A stretch of 56,323 nucleotides of DNA from Armatimonadota bacterium (GCA_029553475.1 JAKPKV010000053.1:1-56323), one strand, 5' to 3'. Positions 1 to 10,651 are shown, counted from the first letter of the stretch. Notes: generated by a model not told the origin, from the sequence alone. A program made the numbers and translations.

Positions 1-1479
1 TTCGTCGCCTGGGTGCAGCAGGCGTGCCAGACCAGCCGGACGGCACTGCTGCTGCGCGACGCGGAGACCGGGCGCTTCGTGTGTCGCGCCCAGCGCGGGC
101 TGCCCGCCGCGCTGGTGCCGCACTGCATCTTCGCGCAAACCTCGCCGCTGGGCCGCTGGCTCACCGCGTCCGCGCGCATCCTGGTGCGCGATCAGTCCGC
201 CGACCCGCTGGCGCGCGACGCGCAGGCCGAACTCGACCTGCTGCAGGCGGAGGCCGCCGTCCCGGTGATGTGCGACGGGCAACTGGTGGGCATCCTGGGC
301 ATCGGCCCGCGGCTGGTCGGGCACGGCTACGGCCCGGCCGAGCTGGAGGCGCTCTTCGCCCTCGGCGGGCAAATCGCCGCCGCGCTGCACCACTGCCGGC
401 TGCACCGCGCGCTGCGCATCCAGCAGGAGATGACCGAGCACATGCTCAGCGTGATCCCCAGCGGCGCGGTCGTGCTGGGCGAGGACGAGCGCATCGCCTT
501 CGTCAATCATGCCGCCGCCGCCCTCCTGGGCAAGCCGTCCGCCGCCTTCATCGGCGACGATATGCGCGCGCTGCCCTCGCCGCTGGGCGATATCGCCTAT
601 GCCACGCTGCTGCACCGGCACGATCAGCCGCGGCAGGAGCTGGCGCTGCTGCCTCTCGCCCGCCCGCTGGCCGTCTCCGGCTACGCGCTGGCCACCTCGC
701 CGCCCTCGGCCATGCTGCTCATCGAGGATTTGAGCGCGGCCAAGCGCCTGGAGACCGAGCACGACCGCCGCGTGAACCTGGAAGTGCTGACCAACCTGGT
801 GCACTACCTGGCGCACGAGCTGCGCAATCCGCTGGTGGCGCTCTCCACCTTCAGCGCGCTGGCCCCGGAGCGCGCCAACGATCCGGACTTCAAAGAGTTC
901 TGCGCGTCGGTGCTGCAGGGCGAGATCGGGCGCGTCAACCTCATCCTGGAGCAATTGCTGGTGCTCACCGACAAGGTCGAGCTGTCGTTCCGGTCTATGG
1001 ACCTGCTGCCGGTGCTCGACCGCGTGACCAGCACCGAGGAGATGAGCACCGCGGTGGTCACCTCCTTCCCGGTGGCGATGCCCGTGCTGTTCGCCGACGA
1101 ACAGCGGCTGGAGACGGCGCTGACCTGCATCCTGCGCACCGCCACCCGCCTGTCCAACCTGCAGACGCCCGTGACCATGAAGGCCAACGTGGCGCCGACC
1201 GACATCGAGGTGCGCGTGGAGACCCCCATCGCCTCGGCGGTGTCGCCGGAAAAATTTTTGAACCCGTGGCAGCAATTTCTCGAGCTATCTGAGGAAGATG
1301 TAGATTTAGGATTGGCCACAGCGCAGTACATCGTAGAACAGCACGAAGGGCAATTGTCCGTCTCCGCGGAAGAGCACGTGCTGACCATCGTATGTCGGTT
1401 GCCGTTGCGCTCCGAAGCTGACAGCGCCGGCAAGGAGGAAGGACATGACGCACCGCAAAGTGCTCGTCGTCGACGATGA
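1..1479 (+). CDS. Sensor histidine kinase-like protein (GAF-PAS-HisKA), 5' truncated
   Basis: The frame is open from the first base, so the true start lies outside the window. The visible part has an N-terminal GAF-like domain (to about nt 430), a PAS-like segment (about nt 430-740) and a HisKA-type dimerisation helix whose H-box HELRNP has its histidine codon at nt 814-816. The C-terminal ATP-binding region is poorly conserved. The usual N-box asparagine is not evident in ETALTCILRTA and I see no DxGxG box, although GLATAQYIVEQHEG resembles the G2 end of HATPase. No membrane segment is visible, so it is probably cytosolic. Its last 35 bases overlap the response regulator gene, implying a translationally coupled two-component pair. 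Whether it still binds ATP is uncertain. Confidence 0.8.
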   Translation, partial: FVAWVQQACQTSRTALLLRDAETGRFVCRAQRGLPAALVPHCIFAQTSPLGRWLTASARILVRDQSADPLARDAQAELDLLQAEAAVPVMCDGQLVGILGIGPRLVGHGYGPAELEALFALGGQIAAALHHCRLHRALRIQQEMTEHMLSVIPSGAVVLGEDERIAFVNHAAAALLGKPSAAFIGDDMRALPSPLGDIAYATLLHRHDQPRQELALLPLARPLAVSGYALATSPPSAMLLIEDLSAAKRLETEHDRRVNLEVLTNLVHYLAHELRNPLVALSTFSALAPERANDPDFKEFCASVLQGEIGRVNLILEQLLVLTDKVELSFRSMDLLPVLDRVTSTEEMSTAVVTSFPVAMPVLFADEQRLETALTCILRTATRLSNLQTPVTMKANVAPTDIEVRVETPIASAVSPEKFLNPWQQFLELSEEDVDLGLATAQYIVEQHEGQLSVSAEEHVLTIVCRLPLRSEADSAGKEEGHDAPQSARRRR

Positions 1480-2614
1480 GCGCGGGGTACGCGAGTCAAT
1501 CCGCATCCTGTTGAAAGGGCAATATGACGTCACCCTGGCGGTCAATGGCCGTGATGCCATCGCCAAGTTTCCGCAGGTCCGTCCGGATGTGGTGTTGCTC
1601 GATTTGCGCCTCGGGGACATGCACGGCATTGAGGTGCTGCAACACATCAAATCACAGGACCCCAACGTCGAGGTGATCCTGGTCACCGCCTATGCCTCCC
1701 TCGAAACCGCCCGCAAAGCGCTACACCTGGGCGCCTTCGATTACCTGACGAAACCGTACGACCTGCACGAGCTGCAGCAGATGGTCCGGCTGGGCATCGA
1801 GCGCCGGGAGAAGACCCGGCGCGAGAGCAGGATCCTGGAGACCTACCAGCACGACCTGACCACGCTGCGCCAGGAAGTGGAATCCGCCAAGTCCCGCATC
1901 TCCAAGCACGTGCGCGACACGATCTTCGCCCTGCTGACCGGCCTGGAGATGCGCGATGCCTACAGCGGGCAGCACAGCATGGCGGTGCTCTGGCTGGTGG
2001 ACCATTTCGCCCAGTTCCTCGGCCTGCCGCCAGAGGACCGGACCCGCCTGAAGCGCGCCGCGCTGGTGCATGACCTGGGCAAGATCGGCATCCCGGAGGA
2101 TATCCTCAACAAGCCGGAACCGCTCTCCGGCAATGACCTGCTGGCCATGCAGACGCATCCCATTTTGAGCGCGGAGCTGATCGCCACCGTGGGCGCGCTG
2201 TCGGACCTGGCGCCCATCGTGCGCGCGCACCACGAGCGCTGGGACGGGCAGGGGTATCCCGACAAGCTGGCCGGCGAGCAGATTCCCTGGGAAGCGCAGA
2301 TCCTCGCTATCTGCGACGCCGTGCACGCCATGAGCGGCGACCGCTGCTACCGCGCGCGCCTGCCGGAGAGCACCATCCGCCGCGAGCTGATCTCCCAGCG
2401 CGGGCGGCAGTTCAAGCCGGAATGCGTCGACATGATGCTGGCCAGCACGCTGATCCGGGAGATCTACCAGGCGGAGGACGCCGGCACCATGGTCCTCACT
2501 CCGCAGCAGATCCGCCAGGTGCTCGACGACACGCCGGAGCTGGACGACGAGGACCTCGGCGAGATGCCCCCGCTGGCGCAGCAGGTCGCGCGGTTGAGCC
2601 TGCGCGGCGGCTAA
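1445..2614 (+). CDS. Response regulator with HD-GYP output domain
   Basis: 389 residues. The N-terminal receiver domain carries the acidic pocket D10/D11, phospho-acceptor D53 (LLDLRL), T81 and K103 (LTKPYD). A helical linker (about 118-155) leads to an HD-GYP domain with the metal dyad H209-D210 (HDLGKIGIP) and the signature [11 protein letters not shown] at 262-272. HD-GYP proteins hydrolyse cyclic-di-GMP, so phosphorylation here probably tunes c-di-GMP turnover; that is inferred from the family. ATG 1445 is preceded by AAGGAGGA. The gene overlaps the kinase gene upstream, its likely partner. Confidence 0.93.
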   Translation: MTHRKVLVVDDERGVRESIRILLKGQYDVTLAVNGRDAIAKFPQVRPDVVLLDLRLGDMHGIEVLQHIKSQDPNVEVILVTAYASLETARKALHLGAFDYLTKPYDLHELQQMVRLGIERREKTRRESRILETYQHDLTTLRQEVESAKSRISKHVRDTIFALLTGLEMRDAYSGQHSMAVLWLVDHFAQFLGLPPEDRTRLKRAALVHDLGKIGIPEDILNKPEPLSGNDLLAMQTHPILSAELIATVGALSDLAPIVRAHHERWDGQGYPDKLAGEQIPWEAQILAICDAVHAMSGDRCYRARLPESTIRRELISQRGRQFKPECVDMMLASTLIREIYQAEDAGTMVLTPQQIRQVLDDTPELDDEDLGEMPPLAQQVARLSLRGG

Positions 2615-2636
2615 CCCGCCGGTCGATCACCGCACG

Positions 2637-2669
2637 CCGGCCCGGGCATCACGTGGACGCCCGGGCCGG
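2637..2669 (+). terminator. Hairpin after the two-component genes
   Basis: A perfect 11-bp inverted repeat (CCGGCCCGGGC / GCCCGGGCCGG) with an 11-nt loop starts 22 nt after the response regulator stop. There is no U-run behind it, so it may be a weak terminator or 3'-end stabiliser. Confidence 0.5.
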
Positions 2670-2707
2670 GGCGTCACCTGTTCGGCGGCGGCCGAGTGCG
2701 CGCGGGG

Positions 2708-2736
2708 TTGACGCATTCCCGGAAGCACGGTACGCT
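2708..2736 (+). promoter_or_regulatory. hisF promoter, probably giving a leaderless mRNA
   Basis: TTGACG (2708-2713), a 17-nt spacer and TACGCT (2731-2736). The ATG of hisF lies only 6 nt after the -10 box, where transcription should begin, and no Shine-Dalgarno sequence fits in between. Confidence 0.65.
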
Positions 2737-2742
2737 AGGCGC

Positions 2743-3498
2743 ATGCTGGCGAAACGTGTCATTCCCTGTCTGGATGTGAAAGACGGCCGCGTGGTGAAGG
2801 GGACGAACTTCCTGCACCTGCGCGATGCCGGCGACCCGGTGGAGCTGGCCGCCTTTTACGACACCGCAGGCGCCGACGAACTCGTCTTCCTGGACATCAC
2901 CGCCTCCCACGAGCGCCGGCAGACCATCGTCGACATCGCTTCCCGCACTGCGGAAGCGGTGTTCATCCCCTATTGCGTGGGCGGGGGCATCCAGTCGGTG
3001 GAGGATTTCCGCGCGCTGCTCAAGACCGGCGCGGACAAGATCTCCATCAACACGGCCGCCGTGCTCAACCCCTCGCTCATCTCCGAGGCCGCCGAGCGCT
3101 TCGGCAGCCAGTGCGTGGTGGTGGCCATCGACGGGAAGAAGAATGACCGGGGGTGGTGGGAAGTTTTCCTGCACGGCGGGCGCACCCCCACCGGCATCAA
3201 CGTGCTGGAGTGGGCGGTGGACGCGGAACGGCGCGGCGCCGGCGAAATCCTCCTCACCAGCATGGATGCCGACGGCACCAAGGCCGGCTACGACATCCCG
3301 CAGACCCGCGCGGTGGCGGAGCGAGTGCATATCCCCGTCATCGCCTCCGGCGGCGCCGGCGCGCCCGAGCATCTCTACGACGCCCTCACCGAGGGGTTGG
3401 CCGACGCCGCCCTCATCGCCAGCATCACCCATTACGGCGAATACACGATCGGACAGCTCAAGGCGTATTTGCGGGAGCGGGGCGTGGTGGTACGGTAA
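2743..3498 (+). CDS. hisF: Imidazole glycerol phosphate synthase cyclase subunit HisF
   Basis: 251 residues, full family length. HisF is a (beta/alpha)8 barrel that uses ammonia from HisH to turn PRFAR into imidazole glycerol phosphate and AICAR in histidine synthesis. It begins [20 protein letters not shown], with catalytic D11 and D130 (VVVAIDG) both at the family positions. The open frame extends further upstream, but the conserved N-terminus and the promoter just before it fix the start at 2743. No hisH, hisA or other his gene is nearby, so the pathway is dispersed. A small unknown gene follows after 15 nt. Confidence 0.96.
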   Translation: MLAKRVIPCLDVKDGRVVKGTNFLHLRDAGDPVELAAFYDTAGADELVFLDITASHERRQTIVDIASRTAEAVFIPYCVGGGIQSVEDFRALLKTGADKISINTAAVLNPSLISEAAERFGSQCVVVAIDGKKNDRGWWEVFLHGGRTPTGINVLEWAVDAERRGAGEILLTSMDADGTKAGYDIPQTRAVAERVHIPVIASGGAGAPEHLYDALTEGLADAALIASITHYGEYTIGQLKAYLRERGVVVR

Positions 3499-3513
3499 GG
3501 GAGGGGATACGTT

Positions 3514-3723
3514 ATGGATTCCAAATCCCATGACACCCCCTATCGGTATAAAACCATCGACGTCGAGTGGCTGGGCAAGGTGGATACCAACCACGTGATG
3601 GGACGCGTGAAGGTGCCCGGCGGGTGGCTGGTCATCATCAAGCTCGCCTACGGCGCCTATGTCCTCACCGTGACCTTCTATCCCGACCCCGAGCACGGCT
3701 GGGACGGCAAAGCCTTGCCCTGA
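3514..3723 (+). CDS. Small protein of unknown function
   Basis: 69 residues, beginning MDSKSHDTPYRYK. I do not recognise a family. It is preceded by a good ribosome site (AGGGAGG about 9 nt upstream) and lies 15 nt after hisF, so it is probably co-transcribed. The middle (WLVIIKLAYGAYVLTVTFYP) reads as alternating hydrophobic beta strands and the end is acidic and glycine-rich. There are no cysteines and no signal peptide. A strong hairpin follows. It is supported by the ribosome site and position rather than homology. Confidence 0.6.
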   Translation: MDSKSHDTPYRYKTIDVEWLGKVDTNHVMGRVKVPGGWLVIIKLAYGAYVLTVTFYPDPEHGWDGKALP

Positions 3724-3751
3724 CGGGCGGGAACCGGGTAAGATGCAGGCG

Positions 3752-3787
3752 GCGAATGCCGAATCGATCCCGCCATTCGGCATTCGC
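3752..3787 (+). terminator. Terminator-like hairpin after hisF and the small gene
   Basis: A perfect 13-bp inverted repeat (GCGAATGCCGAAT / ATTCGGCATTCGC) with a 10-nt loop, followed by TATTCT. It separates the hisF transcript from the MreB-like gene. Confidence 0.6.
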
Positions 3788-3813
3788 TATTCTGCAGTCA
3801 CCATGGGATCACT

Positions 3814-4857
3814 ATGCGCTGGTTCGGCTTCGGCACCGCCTTGGGCATCGATCTGGGCACCTCGAACGTGTTGGTGTATCAGCACGGGCGCGGCATCGTG
3901 CTGCGCGAACCGGCGGTGGTGGCGGTGACGCGCAGCGAGGGCAAGCTGGCGGCCATCGGCGAAGAGGCGCGCCAGATGCTGGGCCGCACGCCGGGCAACA
4001 TTCACGCCGTCAGCCCGCTGCAGGCCGGCGTGATCGCCAACTACAGCGTGGCGACGGGCCTGCTGCGCCACCTCATCAACCGGCTGTGCGGCCGCGGACG
4101 GCTGGTGCACCCGGACGTGGCCATCTGCCTGCCCTGCGCCGCCACCGGGGTGGAGCGCCGGGCGGTGCTGGATGCCGCGCATGACGCCGGCGCGCGCCGC
4201 GTCTACCCGCTGCTGTCGCCGGTGGCGGCCGCGCTGGGTGCCGCGCTGCCCGTCACCCAGCCGCAGGGGCACCTGGTGGTCGATATCGGCGGCGGCACCA
4301 CCGACATCGCCGTCATTTCGCTGGGCGGTATGGTCACCGGCGGCGCCGTACGCGTGGGGGGGCAGAACTGCGACGACGCGATCATCCGCTACCTGCGCCG
4401 CGAATACAACCTGCTGGTGGGCGAGCATATGGCGGAGGAGGTGAAGCTGCAGATCGGCTCCGCCGAGCGCCTGGAACACGAGATGACCATGGAGGTGCGC
4501 GGGCGCGACCTGATGGACGGCCTGCCGCGCACCGTGCGCCTGCGCAGCGAGGAGATCCGCGACGCGCTGGCCGAGCCCCTCACCGCCATCAGCGACAAGA
4601 TCCGTCAGGTGCTGGAGCGTACCCCGCCCGAATTGGCCGCGGATATCATGGAGCGCGGCATGGTGCTGGCGGGCGGCGGGGCGCTGCTGCGCCGCATCGG
4701 CCGCTTCATCACCCGCCGTACCAACGTGCCCACCCGCCAGGCGGACGATCCCCCCTCCTGTGCCGCGCTCGGCGCCGGCAAGTACCTGGAGACGCTGCGC
4801 CGCACGGATGGCGCGTGGGAGCCGGCGGCGCCGTCGGTGACGGGGCGGCGGGAGTAG
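3814..4857 (+). CDS. MreB-like actin-family protein
   Basis: 347 residues, the usual MreB length. The actin-fold ATPase motifs are present: phosphate 1 (GIDLGTSNVLVY, from residue 11), phosphate 2 (VVDIGGGTTDIAVISLGG) and the adenosine motif GMVLAGGGALL near residue 280. MreB polymerises under the membrane and guides cell-wall synthesis, through a short hydrophobic N-terminus like the MRWFGFG here. The usual partners mreC and mreD are not adjacent; a large membrane protein follows instead. It could be the main MreB or a second paralogue. Confidence 0.88.
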   Translation: MRWFGFGTALGIDLGTSNVLVYQHGRGIVLREPAVVAVTRSEGKLAAIGEEARQMLGRTPGNIHAVSPLQAGVIANYSVATGLLRHLINRLCGRGRLVHPDVAICLPCAATGVERRAVLDAAHDAGARRVYPLLSPVAAALGAALPVTQPQGHLVVDIGGGTTDIAVISLGGMVTGGAVRVGGQNCDDAIIRYLRREYNLLVGEHMAEEVKLQIGSAERLEHEMTMEVRGRDLMDGLPRTVRLRSEEIRDALAEPLTAISDKIRQVLERTPPELAADIMERGMVLAGGGALLRRIGRFITRRTNVPTRQADDPPSCAALGAGKYLETLRRTDGAWEPAAPSVTGRRE

Positions 4858-5008
4858 GAAATTGACAATGGGCAATGTGGATATGAGGATGAGGGCGCGG
4901 GGGCGGTGTCGCCGTGCTATCGCTACGGCCGGGGCAGCGCCACTCCGCGATGCTGCGTGGCGCACTACCAACAGCCGGATACAGACTCGATAGGTTATTG
5001 TTGAGCAC

Positions 5009-6523
5009 ATGGACAATCCAGAGATCATGCCTGATCCTGTCGCGGCGCCGCGCCGGCGCGCGCCGGCGCGGTCGCCGGTGTGGGCGGCGGCGGGGGCGTG
5101 CCTGCTGTATCTCGTCTTCTTCGCGGTCATGACGGCGTTCAACCAGTACGCCGCGGCGCATCCGGTGACGCTGCCGCTGGCCGGGTGGATGGGGATGGCG
5201 GTGCTCACCACGGTGGGGTATCTGCTCATCCTCATGCACGCGATCCGCCAGTTGTGCCGGGTGCCGCTCTCCGCGCGGGCGGAGGGCTGGCTGACGCTCG
5301 GCTTCCTCCTGCTGTTTCTCGTCGTGAATCCGCTGACGTGGGAAATCGTCCGCCTGCTGGGGCAGGGGGCGTCGCTGGAGGAGATCTTCGCGCGGATGAC
5401 GAAGCCGGACATGAGCCTGCTGGCGGAAGTGGTGGTGCCGTTCCTGCTCATTCTCACCGGCGTCTTCGGCGGACGGCTGCTCTCGCGGGTGGTGCGCGAG
5501 TGGGGCATGCTGCTGCCGGTGGGCCTCATCGCCGGGATGATTGATTTTTGGGGCGTCTACTGGGGGCCGGTGCACGTGGCCACCACCCGGGCCGCGGAGG
5601 CGGTGAGCGGTCTCGCCACCGCGACCACCGCGGCGGCCGCCGTGCCGGAGGAGGTGAAGGCGCAGGTGCCGCGGAGCCTCGCCTTCCTGGTGAACCTGCA
5701 GCCGCCGCAGAATATCGGCATCGGCGACTTTGTGTTCGTCGCCTTCTTCCTCGCCTGCGCCGTGCGCTTCTGGCGTTCCGAGCGGCGGTCCGCCTGGGGC
5801 ATCTTCACGGGCTTGCTGCTCGCCTGCGTGCTCTTCGCCATCGAAGGCACCACCGTCGTCGGCCTGGATCTCCGTTTCGACTATCTCCCCGGCCTGCTCT
5901 TCATCTGCGGCGGCCTGCTGCTGGCGAACTGGGGGCGCTGGCAGCTTACGCGGCAGGAATGGGTGATGACCGGCGTGCTGGTCGCCGTGCTCGGCGGATG
6001 CATCGGCGTGGCCGCGATACAGGCGGAGATGAACAAGCCGCGGGTGAGCCGTTCCGTGCTGCGCGCGCCGCTCGGCACTGACCGCGACATCCTCGAGCGC
6101 GCCTTCCGCGCCGTCTCCCGCGACAGCCTGGCGCCGGCCACGCTCGCGCCGAAGGAGCTGGTCTGCGTCTACACGCGTACCGCCGGCGGCGAAACGCTGG
6201 AGCACTTCCGCCTGCGCCTGGAGGCCTACGACGACGCCAGGCCGAACGTCTCCTGGCACTATCTCGTGCAGGGAGAGCGGACAGAGACGGAGTGGCTCAT
6301 CGGGCTGGACGGCACGCGCTCGCGCCGGACGGAGCCGGATGACCGGGCGCGCATCCGCGAACCGGGCATTCCGGCGACGTATACCGTCATCCTCGCGCAG
6401 ATCGCCGCCTACAGCGCCGGCGTGCAGGACGGCCAGCGCTTCGGCGTCCGCTTCGTGCCGGAGCAGGCGCAGATCGGCGATGACACGCGGATACTGAAGA
6501 CGCTGAAGTATCCGGCGCCGTAA
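5009..6523 (+). CDS. Multi-pass membrane protein with presenilin/SPP-like GxGD motifs
   Basis: 504 residues. About nine hydrophobic segments (near 27-45, 57-80, 93-113, 138-157, 166-187, 235-255, 264-285, 291-307, 318-337) precede a soluble C-terminal tail of roughly 160 residues. Three motifs match the order seen in intramembrane aspartyl proteases: an aspartate in IDFWGVYWGP (D179), NIGIGDF (D240), and LPGL at 293-296 at the start of a later helix, where the family has PAL. The 61-residue spacing between aspartates and about 54 residues from D240 to the third motif are close to those of archaeal presenilin homologues. Assignment rests on motifs alone; the helix count before the first aspartate is one short and one extra helix follows. 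The tail is unrecognised. It could instead be an unrelated membrane protein. Confidence 0.5.
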   Translation: MDNPEIMPDPVAAPRRRAPARSPVWAAAGACLLYLVFFAVMTAFNQYAAAHPVTLPLAGWMGMAVLTTVGYLLILMHAIRQLCRVPLSARAEGWLTLGFLLLFLVVNPLTWEIVRLLGQGASLEEIFARMTKPDMSLLAEVVVPFLLILTGVFGGRLLSRVVREWGMLLPVGLIAGMIDFWGVYWGPVHVATTRAAEAVSGLATATTAAAAVPEEVKAQVPRSLAFLVNLQPPQNIGIGDFVFVAFFLACAVRFWRSERRSAWGIFTGLLLACVLFAIEGTTVVGLDLRFDYLPGLLFICGGLLLANWGRWQLTRQEWVMTGVLVAVLGGCIGVAAIQAEMNKPRVSRSVLRAPLGTDRDILERAFRAVSRDSLAPATLAPKELVCVYTRTAGGETLEHFRLRLEAYDDARPNVSWHYLVQGERTETEWLIGLDGTRSRRTEPDDRARIREPGIPATYTVILAQIAAYSAGVQDGQRFGVRFVPEQAQIGDDTRILKTLKYPAP

Positions 6524-6586
6524 GACATTGTTTCAGAAGTCCCCGCCGCCGTCGCGCCCCGCTCGCATTGGGCATACGCGGCGGCG

Positions 6587-7147
6587 TCACGCCGCGCGGC
6601 GCAGGTAGATCGCCTCCAACTCGTGAATCAGCGCGTGGTAGCGCTCGTGGACGCCATCGCCGATGCGCTCCTGCTCCACCGTTTCGAACTCGCCGATCAG
6701 TTGGGCATGCACGGCGGGCGGCAGCAGGCGCTCGGCCATGACGAAGAGGATATCGTTCTCCTTGTCAATGTGCGCGCGCAGCAGTTGCACGTAGCCGTAG
6801 GCATTCTTGGCAAAGCTGGTGGCGCCGCCTGTGCCGGCGCGCAGCGCCTCCAGGGCGTCCGCCATGCCGCGGATATAGGCCCGTCCTTGCGTGTGCTCCA
6901 GCAGCATGACGCCCACCGGTCCGCCCTCGGCGGGCAGGCCGGCGCGGCCCAGCGCGGGGAAGAGCAGCTCTTCTTCCTTCCCGTGATGGCAGGCGTCCGC
7001 GAAGGTGCGCAGGAAGTCGAGGACCTGCGCCAGGTGGTCCAGGTTCACCGCCCGCCCCGCCGAGACGTCGTCCGCCAGGCGCTCCAGCACGGAGAGCATC
7101 ACCGTGATGCCCTCGTGCTCGGCGCGCAATTGATCGGTTGCATACAT
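6587..7147 (-). CDS. Hemerythrin-like HHE-domain protein
   Basis: 186 residues. The four-helix hemerythrin ligand pattern is visible: an early histidine (RAEHEG), HHGKEEELLFP in helix 2, LLEHTQGR in helix 3 and HIDKENDILF in helix 4. This is expected to hold a di-iron centre that binds oxygen or nitric oxide. The start is placed at ATG 7147 because AGGAAAGGAG lies just upstream; an earlier in-frame ATG (7183) has no such site. It is convergent with the GxGD-like membrane protein gene. A small inverted repeat upstream may be an operator. Confidence 0.88.
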   Translation of the reverse strand: MYATDQLRAEHEGITVMLSVLERLADDVSAGRAVNLDHLAQVLDFLRTFADACHHGKEEELLFPALGRAGLPAEGGPVGVMLLEHTQGRAYIRGMADALEALRAGTGGATSFAKNAYGYVQLLRAHIDKENDILFVMAERLLPPAVHAQLIGEFETVEQERIGDGVHERYHALIHELEAIYLRRAA

Positions 7148-7208
7148 GGTGCCAGCTCCTTTCCTCTCCGGTGTTGACCCCATGATACGTCAGGTTGGAT
7201 ACGAAGGA

Positions 7209-7227
7209 TATTACCTAAGTCATAATA
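7209..7227 (-). promoter_or_regulatory. Possible operator before the hemerythrin gene
   Basis: TATTA and TAATA half-sites, 9 nt apart, lie 62-80 nt upstream of the hemerythrin-like start within an AT-rich patch (TATTAT, TAATAT) that could hold the -10 box. The regulator is not known. Confidence 0.3.
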
Positions 7228-7249
7228 CGGAATGTTCGTGACAAGAGCC

Positions 7250-7274
7250 TGGCGGGCGCGACGGAGGCCCGCCA
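7250..7274 (-). terminator. Terminator after glmS
   Basis: Read on the minus strand this is a perfect 8-bp stem (TGGCGGGC / GCCCGCCA) with a 9-nt loop, 14 nt past the glmS stop and followed by a short T-rich run. Confidence 0.55.
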
Positions 7275-7288
7275 CGAGGCATGTCTGC

Positions 7289-9118
<1,830 letters not shown>

Positions 9119-9207
9119 CGGCGTCTCTCCCGTTGCGATTCCGCGAATAGTGCCCAGAAGATACCCGCGGTGCTCATGCCTGACGCGGGGCGCTTGTTCC
9201 GCCGGGG

Positions 9208-10005
9208 CTACGCGGGGGGACCCACGATACGCGCCGCGGTATCGTGCCAGATGCGGCAGCACAGGCCGTCATCGAGTTTCAGCGTATCCATGACGATCGC
9301 GTAGTCGTTGACAACGTCGGCGATGGCGGGGGAGGCGACGTCGCTGCCGAAGACAATCTTCGCCCAGGCGTCGCTGCGGTCGGGCGCGGCGTAGGGGCCG
9401 TCGGCCTTCCACCAGAGCAGCTCACCGAGGAAGGCGGGGCGGCGATATTTCAGCAGCGAGCCGGACAGGTCGAAGTAGAGATTCGGATTCCAGCGGCAGG
9501 CCATGGCCGCTTCCTCGGGCCACGGATTGCCGAAGTGCGCGCCGATGAGCGTCAACTCCGGCAGGCATCGCGCGAGGTGATCCAGGTGGATGGCGCGCAT
9601 CAGGTTGCTGTCGCAGTCCTGATACCCCGGCGTGTTCGCCACGATGCCCAGGTGGAAGAGCACCGGCAACTGCAAGTCCGCCGCGCGCTCGTACAGTGGA
9701 AAATAGCCGGGATCATTGTAGGCGCGCTTCGGCCCGATGCACTTCACGCCGGTGAAGCCGACATCGCGCGCCCGCGTGATGGCATCCGGCCCATCGGCGT
9801 CCATATCCACGCCGTACCAGGCGCGGAAGAGCGTGGGGTACGCCCGCGCCGCCGCCAGCGTCAACGCGTTATCGCCCGGCACCCGGCTCTCCGGCTGTCC
9901 GAGAATGACGGCGGTGACGATGCCGGCATCCCGGCAGGCCTGCACGCGGGCGTCCAGCCCATCGGGGGTGGGGGCGTGCTGGTGCAGATCAATGATGGGC
10001 ATCAT
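9208..10005 (-). CDS. Amidohydrolase-family (TIM-barrel) metal-dependent hydrolase
   Basis: 265 residues of the amidohydrolase_2 type. Metal-binding features are HQH near the N-terminus (DLHQHAP), a lysine in GVKCIGPK, FHLG, GAHFGNPW and the late aspartate in FGSDVASP. The family includes decarboxylases and lactone or amide hydrolases; the substrate cannot be told from sequence. The start is well supported by GAGGAG six nt before ATG 10005. It lies 10 nt downstream of a metallo-beta-lactamase-fold hydrolase gene, so the two are probably one transcript. No signal peptide, so cytosolic. Confidence 0.85.
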   Translation of the reverse strand: MMPIIDLHQHAPTPDGLDARVQACRDAGIVTAVILGQPESRVPGDNALTLAAARAYPTLFRAWYGVDMDADGPDAITRARDVGFTGVKCIGPKRAYNDPGYFPLYERAADLQLPVLFHLGIVANTPGYQDCDSNLMRAIHLDHLARCLPELTLIGAHFGNPWPEEAAMACRWNPNLYFDLSGSLLKYRRPAFLGELLWWKADGPYAAPDRSDAWAKIVFGSDVASPAIADVVNDYAIVMDTLKLDDGLCCRIWHDTAARIVGPPA

Positions 10006-10015
10006 GGTTGGCTCC

Positions 10016-10651
10016 TCATTCCTCCATCTCGTCGGCGTGCGCCAGCCATGTCTCGCGGCCGATGGTGGTGTCTGGGCCGTGGCCGGGGTAGACGCGCGTC
10101 TCAGGCGGCAGCGCGCGCAGGCGGAGAAGGCTGTGGACCATCCGCGCGGGATCGCCGCCGGGGAAGTCGGTGCGGCCGTAGGTGCCGGCGAACAGGATGT
10201 CGCCGCTGAAGAGCACCCCCTCGTCCGCGCTATACAGGCAGATGCCGCCGGGGGTGTGGCCGGGGGTGTGCAGCACGGTGAAGATGCGCGTGCCCACCAC
10301 CACCGCGTCGCCGTCTTCCAGCAGCCGCGCCGGCGTCACCGGCGTCAGCGGCAGCGGCAGGTTGAAGGGCGCGGTGGAGGGGTGTTCCAGCATCTCGGCG
10401 TCCAGCGGGTGACAGGCCACCGGCGCCCCGAACGCCTCGCTCAGCGAGGCCGCGCCCATGCTATGGTCCCAGTGCCCGTGGGTGCAGATAATCTCGCGCA
10501 CGACCACGCCGGCCTCGTCCGCCAGCGCCAGCATCGCCTCCGTCACCTGCCACGGCGCGTCAATGATGATCGCCGCGCCGGCGTCTACGTCGGCCACGAG
10601 GTAGCAGTTCGTCTCCAGCGGCGCGCCCGGCACCACACGTATCGTGAGCAT
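10016..10651 (-). CDS. Glyoxalase II-like metallo-beta-lactamase-fold hydrolase
   Basis: 211 residues. It begins MLTIRVVPGAPLETNCYLV, the usual first strand of glyoxalase II-like proteins. The zinc motif is THGHWDHSMG, followed by HTPGHTPGGI, FSGDILFAGTYGRTDFPGG and the late histidine in YPGHG. These bind one or two metals and hydrolyse thioesters or related bonds. The start at 10651 has GGAGG six nt upstream; a CATACT element lies just before that, so the leader may be very short. It is divergent from the ComEC-like gene and upstream of the amidohydrolase. Confidence 0.9.
   Translation of the reverse strand: MLTIRVVPGAPLETNCYLVADVDAGAAIIIDAPWQVTEAMLALADEAGVVVREIICTHGHWDHSMGAASLSEAFGAPVACHPLDAEMLEHPSTAPFNLPLPLTPVTPARLLEDGDAVVVGTRIFTVLHTPGHTPGGICLYSADEGVLFSGDILFAGTYGRTDFPGGDPARMVHSLLRLRALPPETRVYPGHGPDTTIGRETWLAHADEMEE

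Noticed and set aside
2422-2742. Extension of HisF upstream to 2422
   Set aside because: It overlaps the response regulator and crosses a hairpin and a promoter; the conserved start is at 2743.
4862-4890. TTGACA-like promoter after the MreB gene
   Set aside because: The hexamer 17 nt downstream (GAGGAT) is not a -10 box.
4709-6259. Minus-strand open frame opposite the GxGD-like membrane protein
   Set aside because: Histidine/arginine-rich shadow without a ribosome site; the plus frame has real membrane helices.
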